Source: Prevotella sp.
Lineage (GTDB): Bacteria > Bacteroidota > Bacteroidia > Bacteroidales > Bacteroidaceae
DNA length: 64,000 bases
Reading direction: 5' to 3'
Assembly: GCA_016291495.1 (NCBI GenBank)
Contig: JAEEXI010000003.1
Span: 62,001-126,000 of the forward strand
Positions 35,101 through 43,700 of this stretch are shown here, piece by piece. A model generated the notes under the pieces. It ran no database searches, had not been told where the DNA came from, and was given only the letters and a program-made list of their open reading frames with translations. The stretch's first letter is position 1. The number at the start of each line of letters is the position of its first letter. Both the position numbers and the translations under genes were made by a program.

Positions 35101-36813
35101 CTTCAAACTCTTAGGTAGCACAATGCTTTCCAAACCAGCATCCTGAAAGGCCATATCACCAATCTCTACAACTCCCTCAGGAATACCTGATGCCTGACAA
35201 CCTCTTATCAACTTGCCTGTGGCTTTCTCATAGATAGCATTATTTTGTGAATAAAACTTCTTGTTTCCTTCGTCAACTCTAAGTGACTTTATTCCACGTA
35301 ATGCAAACGCATTACCAAATATGAAATCTACATCTCTAGGAATCGTCATCTCAGTCAAGCTAGTACCGGCAAAGGCGTATTGTCCGATAGAGGTAATCGT
35401 TGGAGGCAATAGAATAGAAGTAAGCGTATGGCAGTTTGAGAAAGTGTCGTCGGCTATTTTATTGTCTTCTGCGGTACGAATACCTTCCATAAACGTTTCA
35501 CCACCAACAATACGTGCCTCAGACAAATCGAGCTTCGACAAACGTCCTTGGTTTCCTTGACCATATTTATTCTTCGCCATATCGCGGATGACGTCCAGAT
35601 CCTTACCACCAATCACACCTGTAATCTTCAGGCGACTGATGAGGTAGCGCTCTTCTTCCGGAAGCAGCGATGCCAACTGACCCTGCGTCTCCACATGCAC
35701 CTCGCGGAAACCAATTTCCTGTTTCTCATCGTAGTTGATATCGTTATTCGAAGCAGGCTGAACACCTACCACTGCATTCTGGTTCTCCGTGAAGTCCATG
35801 CTTCCAGGAGTTAGGGCAGTCAAGGCAAAGTAGCCGTCCAGGTTGCCACCCCATCCCCAGTTGATATAGAACATACCGTCTTTATAGCCATGCAGCACGA
35901 AGGTGTGACCTGACTTATCTTTATAACCGCTATAGATGATGGGGCGCCCCAGTTCTATCTCATGATAGAGGGCTTCCTCCCACTCCTCGTCAGTAAACTC
36001 ATCACGATTCACCAAATCCACACCCTTACTGAAGTTGAACACAGAAATCAGTGCTCCAGGAATACTCGATGCATAAGCTGACGACTCATCCGTATTGTAA
36101 TTCATCAACACCGACTGACCGCAATAGCGCATCAGCCAGGCGATATCATCTTCAGACATGTTAAACCAATTGAACTTACGGGCAGGCAATGTCTCGAGGT
36201 CCAACTGGGGTTTAGTCTCGTCGCCTTTATTAGACTTGTAGCCTACAGCAGAACGCACACTAGTCAAAGGCCACTGGTAGAAATTGATGACCTGTGCCAT
36301 CGCCGTAGCCACACAACCTGTAAGCGCCTTGCTGCTGCCAATCTCAGGACAATGCTGTTGATAGATACCGCTCTGGTCCCACTGAGTCTTCAGCAATGGG
36401 ATGAGTTCCGTTAATGCGGCACTGGCCCTACGTCTAGCTACCACACGTTCAGAAGCGGCATTGTCCGCCGGTCTGTCTTTCAGCGACTGGGCAATGCTGG
36501 CATAGTAGTCAAGGAGCCACTTCACATTGTCGGGGGCTTCCGACAAATCGAGATTGCCCTGTTCGGCATATCCCAAAACCTCAGGCATGAGGTCATTTCC
36601 AGCCACAATGACGAAACCGCCATTATTCTCTGCGTTGAACACATAGTAAGCATTACCGACAGCAGATGCCGCACGACGCAGGTTCGTCTGCTTCAGCTGC
36701 TTGCCCTGCATAAACTGCTGGGCCTTCTGTAAAGCTTGCTCTTCCGTCACTTCTCCTGCAAATGTCGTCAGAGAGAAGAAAAGACTTATCAGAAAAAAGT
36801 AAACTTTTCTCAT
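32134..36813 (-). CDS. Secreted C10 protease with leucine-rich repeats, thioredoxin-like domain and dockerin
   Basis: This 1559-aa secreted protein has signal peptide MRKVYFFLISLFFSLTTFAG. A C10 propeptide-like region is followed by the streptopain-type domain with Cys167 (LTGCVATAMAQ) and His303 (SGHTFVLHGY), followed by FYINWGWGGN. BspA-type leucine-rich repeats run from about residue 400 to 1110. A thioredoxin-like Omp28-type domain has a CGWC redox motif at about 1250-1253. A C-terminal dockerin-like pair of calcium loops (DANGDKLVNVTD, DVNNDGAINVTD) lies at about 1497-1556. There is no T9SS sorting signal at the end. A consensus promoter lies at 36847-36876. Its role is probably host- or food-protein degradation on the cell surface; this is inference. 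Confidence 0.9.
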   Translation of the reverse strand: MRKVYFFLISLFFSLTTFAGEVTEEQALQKAQQFMQGKQLKQTNLRRAASAVGNAYYVFNAENNGGFVIVAGNDLMPEVLGYAEQGNLDLSEAPDNVKWLLDYYASIAQSLKDRPADNAASERVVARRRASAALTELIPLLKTQWDQSGIYQQHCPEIGSSKALTGCVATAMAQVINFYQWPLTSVRSAVGYKSNKGDETKPQLDLETLPARKFNWFNMSEDDIAWLMRYCGQSVLMNYNTDESSAYASSIPGALISVFNFSKGVDLVNRDEFTDEEWEEALYHEIELGRPIIYSGYKDKSGHTFVLHGYKDGMFYINWGWGGNLDGYFALTALTPGSMDFTENQNAVVGVQPASNNDINYDEKQEIGFREVHVETQGQLASLLPEEERYLISRLKITGVIGGKDLDVIRDMAKNKYGQGNQGRLSKLDLSEARIVGGETFMEGIRTAEDNKIADDTFSNCHTLTSILLPPTITSIGQYAFAGTSLTEMTIPRDVDFIFGNAFALRGIKSLRVDEGNKKFYSQNNAIYEKATGKLIRGCQASGIPEGVVEIGDMAFQDAGLESIVLPKSLKKIGERAFMDNEVKDIYIPEGVEQINREAFLRCRMVSITVNANNKYYDSRDNCNAIIETATNTLIQASDATVIPNSVTALGRSSFSYVNTKMVEIPQSVNSFGSGLFVYCDATTYKLPFSEPPVLEDDWILGPADLNYIKEYARLIVPDGTKEKYLADNKWGSVFTHYDRKILEVSEYEAQRALTINVETAGTLEKKVADKKGVTEELKVIGTINGADIKTLQGMCGQYGMLSSIDLSDATIVEGEGTTANELPQGAFQTTTALEHIVLPKNLTAIGSFAFQDSGVEELVLPKTVKELGRDIFYYARNLKALSVEEGNPVFDSRDNCNAIIETANNTLRIGCVNTVISATVTALGDMAFSGKPGLKEIEIPNSVTSIGWAAFWADTELTKVKMSAGITNLGESPFGGCDRITSFVIDEANPKYDSRNNCNAIIETATNTLIQGFSTTEIPEGVKVIAPAAFRSLSTLTEIVIPASVEQIEPEAFLYCNQMTKVVSHIKKPFPVSSMVFSGDNMKIAKLYVPYGTKEAYANTPGWDSFPYIIETDPAAGEYPQHAASVTSTDFGKAYAALNGEVSVPITLLGEGLDPITSIDYSITAGGYSKAYHLELQDPITFMKSAEVLVPIHADDATGESEKVFTLTKVNEVANECTTENMKASGKLVTVVKKPKVVPVLEEATGTWCGWCARGIPALNLLNKIYGNNVITIAVHGGGAGDPMILDNYQLNLSSYPSCMINRGEAMDPYYGTDNQAFGISREIEAMQRSYVPAGIEVEAEWADESQEAIKVKTTTTFVDNVNNANYRIGYLLLSDELTGNSSEWAQSNYYSGSTVKDENLEELTNKPSKIQDAVFNHVPVAAWEPFSGIEGSVPATITKDVAMEHLYTLDITGNTRIQKKQKLSVVALLIDKSTGKIVNAAKFKFEKDNSSGSSDVVMGDANGDKLVNVTDIVATVNYIMEKPSEGFNKEAADVNNDGAINVTDIVKMVSIIMSGGN

Positions 36814-36846
36814 TGATTAATTGGTTTTTGGTTATATTTTCGACTG

Positions 36847-36876
36847 CAAAGGTACGGAGAATTTGGCTAATAGCAA
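36847..36876 (-). promoter_or_regulatory. Promoter of the C10/LRR/dockerin gene
   Basis: The minus-strand -33 TTG (36874-36876) and -7 TACCTTTG (36847-36854) are 19 nt apart, about 34 nt upstream of the ATG. Confidence 0.8.
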
Positions 36877-36903
36877 AGAATTTGCCCATTTTTCTTTAAA
36901 AAG

Positions 36904-36931
36904 AAAAGGCACCCCTTTCGGAATGCCTTTT
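36904..36931 (-). terminator. Terminator at the end of the cohesin/dockerin operon
   Basis: A stem of AAAAGGCA/TGCCTTTT type with loop TTTCGG is followed on the minus strand by TTTTCTTTTT. Nearly identical hairpins occur at 52021-52050 and 53351-53380. Confidence 0.85.
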
Positions 36932-36952
36932 GAACATTTATTGCTCATCTCA

Positions 36953-37744
36953 TTACCACTCATCATTCAAGTCTAAAGTTCCTCCCAGTGCTTCCATCAT
37001 TTCCCTTGCGCCAGAACCACTCATGATGATGGACACCATCTTCACGATATCCGTCACGTTGATCTCGCCATCACCGCTTACGTCTGCAGCTGCCTCATTG
37101 AAGTTGGGCGATGGTTTCTCCATAATGTAGTTCACCGTTGCTACGATGTCCGTCACATTCACGAGATTGTCGCCATTGACATCGCCAAGTTTGACAGCCT
37201 TGTCATCTGCAATACCACTTGCATTAGCGAACGCAATCTCTTTTCGGTCACTTGTTCTGGTAAACAAGATGTCTTTGACTTCTATCGTTTTAGGCCCCTC
37301 AAAGGTTGATTCCGAGACAATGTCAATATAGAAGAGATCGCCAGATTTGCCTTTTAGGCTTTCATTATTCATGGATATAGCAGCCACCTTAAGACCACCG
37401 TCACTGACGACATTCGCAGATATCGTATGGTCTTTTCTCCTGTCAGCAGAAAGACTGACAATGTAATTCTTCCCGTCGGCCGTCTTGGCTGGCGAAATTC
37501 CTTCTGGGAAATAGATTTCTGCTTGGAAAGCCGTGTACTCTTCCTCGTTTTTCAACTGAATAACCATCTGTTGGGTGGTTCCTGGGTTGATCTTCAGTCT
37601 TGGAACTTCTATCTTATCGCCATTGCCTGCCCACGATGGAGAGATGGCAAACCATTGAATCACGAAAAACAAGAGGGCAACCCGCAGACATCTCCTATAC
37701 GAAGATGTCTGCAAGTTCTGAATATTATCAATTCTCATACTCAT
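36953..37744 (-). CDS. Small cohesin-like plus dockerin protein
   Basis: This 263-aa secreted protein has a long N-terminal segment before the hydrophobic core (ALLFFVIQWFAISPSWAG). A cohesin-like beta-sandwich (about 44-182; VPRLKINPGTTQQMVIQLKN … FQAEIYFPEGI) is followed by a dockerin (187-243; DVNGDNLVNVTD and DVSGDGEINVTD) and a short acidic tail. It has no T9SS signal. Having both partner types in one small chain would suit an adaptor. It is the last gene of the apparent operon starting at 51896, one base after the 2660-aa gene. An alternative start is at 37738. Cohesin similarity is by pattern, not by score. Confidence 0.75.
   Translation of the reverse strand: MSMRIDNIQNLQTSSYRRCLRVALLFFVIQWFAISPSWAGNGDKIEVPRLKINPGTTQQMVIQLKNEEEYTAFQAEIYFPEGISPAKTADGKNYIVSLSADRRKDHTISANVVSDGGLKVAAISMNNESLKGKSGDLFYIDIVSESTFEGPKTIEVKDILFTRTSDRKEIAFANASGIADDKAVKLGDVNGDNLVNVTDIVATVNYIMEKPSPNFNEAAADVSGDGEINVTDIVKMVSIIMSGSGAREMMEALGGTLDLNDEW
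37684..37712 (-). other. Perfect 10-bp hairpin at the start of the small cohesin gene
   Basis: The arms GCAGACATCT and AGATGTCTGC with a 9-nt loop lie about 32 nt inside the coding sequence. It may be a remnant terminator of the upstream 2660-aa gene or a translational control element. Confidence 0.6.
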
Positions 37745-37745
37745 A

Positions 37746-40700
37746 TTACTTTACAATCACTTTCTTGCCATTGACAATATACACACCCTTCGACAGGCCA
37801 CTGAGGTTCGTCACGTCGGAACGTACCTTGTTGCCTCGGAGGTCGAAGACATCAAATGCCGGTCCCTCTTGGTTACCATCAATACCGTTAATAGCATCAA
37901 TGCCTGTAACTGCGTTGAAGTGGACAACTGCCGAGGCGTCAGGAGCCAGATACTCACTGTTTTCACAGTTTCTGACGAGACGGATGTCGCGAATGTCAAT
38001 CACACTGCCGTCTGTCATCGTGTTATCTGTCGTTACCGTCAGATTGACGATATTATTCTCCAGGATACTGAAGCTATCGTTCCGTGGAGACATCACGATG
38101 AGTCTCAAAGCACCGTTGTCGAGAATATTGGCAGAAACACTATGACTGCTGGTTACATCGTTGGCAAGACCAATCATCAGTTTGTCGTCCTCATCGCGAG
38201 CCACCTGCATACATGCTGGTAGGTAGATGTCACACTGGAAGGCAATGAAATTAGTTGCATTCTCAATCTGCAGTCCTATTGTCTGCTGTTCACCGACAGC
38301 CATCGTCAGGTCGTTCATATAGAGTCTGCCCTGAGCATCAGGAGCACCGACACGTGCTGCTCTGCTGCCTACTGGACGTTCAAGAACAAGATCAACTGTT
38401 CCAGTAACGTCAGCTACAGTAATCTGGTCATCCATATTGACATCAGCTGCCCTCTTCATAAAGCGACCTGGGTAATTCTCAAGAATATAGTCCACAGTCT
38501 GTACGGCATCAGTGATAGTTACTGAACCACTACCGTCACTGTCACCCAATGGATAGTCCTTCAAGTTGAAGTGCAGGACTTTCTCAGGAGCCTCAAAGTC
38601 AACATTGTTAGGACCTGAGATATGGATGTTCTTGATAGTCACATCGAACTTACCAGTCTTATCACCAGTATCGAACGGCAGCTTGAGTATCTCACCGTCA
38701 CTATTCTGGAACGAATTACCTGACTGCTGAGAGTAAACGATGACGCGTACAGAACCGTCAGATTTGCGTGCAGCAGATACCTGATAGCCGTTGGCACGTT
38801 CACTGAGTTGGAAGTTACCATACCAAGGATCAATGCCGATTCCCTCCGGCATATATACATCAAACTGTATAGCACGAGCCTCGCTCTCGTTATGGAGTGC
38901 AATTGGGAATGAAACACTGTTCTCAATATAGTTCTCCACATTATCGTCCATCACGATCCAATAGTTGTTCGATATTACGACAATCTCACACTTCTGTTCG
39001 AACTCACCGTCGACAGTCTTAGCTGTGATTTCTGTGCGACCAGCACTGACAGGAGTAATATTTCCCTCGCTGTCTACCTTTGCCACGCTCTCATTACCAC
39101 TTGTCCAATTAATCGTCTTGTTAGTGGCGTTGGTCGGATATACGGCATATTTCAGTTTACGAGTCTCACCCATCTTCAGAGCAACTTCGCTATCAAGCAT
39201 ACGAAGCTCTTTGACATGGATGTCGCCGACTACGTTAACCTGTACTTCGAACGAAGAGGCATCTGTTACGCCAGGAGTCTTATAGACACCGTCAACCAGT
39301 TCGCTGGTTACGTCCTTACCATTATAGAGGACCTTGGCAATCTTAATGTTTTCGTCAGGATTAATCCTGAAGGTAGCTGTCTCGTTCTCCTGAACATACA
39401 GACTTGAGCCGTCCTTCACCTTGGCACCCATAATTGCTGTTCCGGCAGCGCGACGTGAAGCAGCAGCCTCACCGTCCTCATTCACGAAGTAGAGGTTAGC
39501 ACCCTCTCCTACAGTGACGTCGATGTTCTTACGCATGTTGACGAAAGCACCCCACTGAGCAGCAGACAGGTAGTCGTTGAATGTACCTGTTGGGATAGCG
39601 AGCACACAACGGTCTGTGTGAACCTTACGGAATACATATTCCCCAAGATCAGCAGGAGTAGTAGCTTCAACGGTGATATTAGACAGTCGGCGACAACCTG
39701 CAAAGGCATAGTCGCGAATCCAGTTCACGCTCTTTGGCAAATCCACAGTCTCAAGGCTTGAGCAGCCGTAGAAAGCATATGGCTCGATAGAACCAAGGTC
39801 TGTACATTCGCTCAGGTCAACAGATGTCAATGATGTACAGTTCTGGAATGCACCTTGGTTAATTACGCGCAGCAAGTCGGGGAACTCTATGCCGTTTAGA
39901 CTTGAGCAATCTGCAAAAGCACTGTCGTCAATACGGTCAAGGAGAGGAGGAAGCAGCACGGTATTCAGTGATGTACAGCCACGGAAGGTTGCATAGGGAA
40001 TCTCATCAAGATCTGTCAGAGACATATCAACAGTCTCAATCTTAGAGCAGTTCGAGAAGCAGGAGCCTGCAGACGAGCCATAACCCTCTGTACCCATGAA
40101 CATATAGAAGCCGTTGTTAAACTTCACAGTACCATAGAGGCTCGTACAGTTAGCAAAGGCACTCTCACCCAACGACTGGAAGTCCTTAGGCAGCGTCAGC
40201 TCCTGAGCCAGTGATGAGCAGCCTTCGAAGGCAAAGCCCTGGATAACGGCAAGGTTGTCATTCAACTCTACCTTTTCAAGTGAGTTACATCCCTGGAAAG
40301 CACCATAACCGATAAAGTTCAATCCTGTTGACAGCGTCAGTGTACCTGCAAGTGATGAACAGCCGCGGAACGCACCCTGTTCGATGCGCAGCAGTGACTC
40401 TGGCAGTTTTATACTCATCAGCACTTTCTTGTCGAGAAGGGCATTCTCAGGAATCACACTCACTTGTGCATCAGACATATCAAGGTCTAAGAGCATTGTC
40501 ATGTTCGAACGAATGATGGCAAAGTCTTGTACTCCCAAAGGTCCGTGTACCTTAAGGTGAGTAATGGTGGCAGGTGCTATTTTAGCCTGCTCTGTGATAT
40601 CCACAGCAAGGTTACCCTCGCTAGTTACAGTAACCTCAGCATGCACCTCTTTGTCAAGGATTGTCATATCCTCCCAAATAGGTGCAGACTTATAGGCATC

Positions 40701-43700
40701 TGCGCAACCTTCTGGTACAAATGCTGCTATACATGTAGTTGGCAAAGCTTCGTTGCTTAGCACTGGTGGGACTGTTGCCTCACTCTTTACAACGGAAAGT
40801 TGTGTACTGTTTAGTGCATATTTCCCAATGCTAGTAAACTTCGGACCTAACTCAAGCACACCTGTCAGCTTATAACAACCACTGAAAGCATAGGTATCGA
40901 TTGTTTCCAGTGTCTTGGGCAATTTAGCATTGTCAAGTGAATTACAACTATAAAATGTCCATTCCTGTATATTCGTCAACTTTGTCTTCGACAAATCTAC
41001 AGATGTCAACTTTTGACAATAAGAGAACGCATTACTACCCAACTGTGTCAACGAGGTTGGGAGCAGAACTTCTGTCAACTCCTGACAACTTGAGAATGCG
41101 GAATTTCCGATGTTCTTCAACTCGGTCAGACCACTCAAATCAACTTTCTGCAACTTCGTGTTGGAGAAGGCAGAAGCACCTATTGACTGCAAACTCTTCG
41201 GGAAATTAATGGTGGTCAGATTTTCACATCCGCTAAAGGCATAGTTAATATTTACGATTCCTTCTGGCAACGTCACTTTCACCAGTTTCTTACACTCGCT
41301 GAATGTGCTTTCCAATGTCTTCAAGTTGCTGCAGTTGGAAAGGTCAATCTCTGTCAAAGAACTTCCACTGAATACACTGCCAAGATATGTCAGCGTTGCT
41401 GGGAACTTGATATCCTCCAAGTTCTTGACATTTCTAAATGCTTCACGGATTTCTGTCAGTTTGGTGTTACTCAAGTCAATAACCTGTAAGTTAGTAGCCT
41501 GGAAGGAATAATAATCCAGATTCTCCAGGTTCATCAACTCTGTAAAGTTCACCTCTTTCAGGTTCGAGCAACCAGCAAAAGCATTGCCTCCAATTGTACG
41601 AGTAGTCTGTGGCAGGCGGACACTGGTCAGCGTTGTCTTTCCTAATGGATTTTCATAGTTATCACTTGTACAGAAAGCCTTGTAAGGAATGTATTCAACT
41701 TGTGTCTCCCAAAGGTCAATGACACTAAGCAACGGCATCTCGTCACGCATGGTGAAGAAGTCCTGATCATTAATCCGACCCTTGATGGTCAGCTTGGTCA
41801 CATTCTGCTTCTGGGTTTCTGTCAACATATTCGAGAGGCTAGCACCCTCCTCCATCACCAAAGTAAGTTCGCTGTTTATACGGAAGGTTACCTCCAGCGT
41901 AGCGTCAGCCTGCACGTCACTTACCGTCAGTTTTCCATCGGCATCCAACAGGTCGGTGACATCCTGTCCATTGAGTTTCACCACATCAACGACGAAGTAT
42001 TGATCCGGCTTCATGGCGAACACAGCATCCTGTCCCTTGGATACCTGAATGGTGGTCTCCGGTAACAGCGTCGCGTTCTTGTACTCCACGGAACCGCCTT
42101 CGCCTGTCTTGACGGTATAGGTCACTGCATCACCTCCTGCACCACCGGCGCCGAAAGTAATAGCCAGTGTTGAATTAGCAATGATGGCAGGTGTCACATA
42201 GCTGGTACCGCCATTCTGTACGACACTCTCCTGGCCATTGAAGGTAATGCCGCTTACAACTTGTCCTGCTGCTGGTTCCAAAGTTAATGACAGTGTGGCA
42301 AGGCTGTCAACCTTCAATGTCTGGCTGGCTGCAGTATATTCGATTGATCCCCTCTTCACCTTACCATTACCCGTTATCTGCAACTGCAAGTCAAACTGGT
42401 TAACCGCAAAGACTACTGCGAGTTTACCTGTAAGCTGAGCACCACTCAGTATAAACTTATTATCAGCAAAAGGTACGTCAACACCATCCAGCGTCACTGC
42501 ATCAGCATGCCAGCCGGCATTAGGAAGAATCTCAAATGTTGTCGTGCTCTCCTTAGGGAAGAAAGTAGTGGTACCCATCAGTGTCTGACCATCGGCACGT
42601 ACCTTTCCTTGTTCACCAACGGTCACTTGCATACCATATTCCTTCACGTTGGTGAAATTGCTCCAGCCGACAGCTTCACTGTAGGCATCTACAGAACCTA
42701 CTGGTACATAAAGTGTACAATTTTCAAAGTCAAGGTTATTGAAAGAAGAACTGCCATCCAAATTAATTGGTGTAGAGCGACTCACATACAAGCGTTCCAA
42801 TGTTGTTGGCAAAATTCTCTCACCATATATCGATGTAACAGCAGCAGGAAGACGCAGTTCCGTTAGCGGTGTATCCTTAAATGCTTCCCATCCTAAAGAA
42901 TAGTTTCCATTTTCCGGCAACAACACTGAGGTGGCTGGTCCAAAGGGACTGTATGAAATATTTCCTGTAAATGTACACTGACTCAGGTCGATACGACGAA
43001 CTGAACTACTTTGGAAAACGTAAGATTCCAAATTGGTAAGTGTAGCTGTCAGTACCAATTCTTCGGGAAGAGATGTACAGCTAGCAAATGCATTTCTAAG
43101 ACTCTTTATCTTGTTGCCAAAGGGGAAATTTGAAAGTTTTGAACAATACCAAAAAGCCTCATTTCCTATCTCTTGTACATTCTCACATCCCTCAACAGTA
43201 GTTAACTGTGGACAATAAGAGAATGCCTGGTAACCAATAGAAACAACAGTCAATGGCAGATGTATAGTAGTGAGTCTCTGATGCTCCTGGAAAGCCTGTT
43301 CTGGGATTATTTTCACATCCGTCTCACTGATGTCAAATGCCTCTAATGCTGTCAAAGTACTCTTTACATAGTTCCAATCCTTGTTTGACATCTTACCCGT
43401 CACTTTCAGGGTTCGGATAGTACGAGGATTCATTCCTAAAGCAGAGATCATATCCTTCAGCTCACCACCATTAGGATTGTTGACGGTTAACATATTCGTA
43501 GTAAACGCAACGTCAAGGGTACCAACTTCGGTTCCTGCGGGAATGGTGAAGGTACCATCTGCTGCCACATTTAAAGCAACACCGTCAAGTTTAACCGATA
43601 TCAGTTCATTGTCTGTTTCTGGCACGGCCTTCAGTGTAGTAGCGCTGCCTTCGCTGGCAAAAATAACAGCGCCATTAGCATAAGAAATATTACCCTGCAG

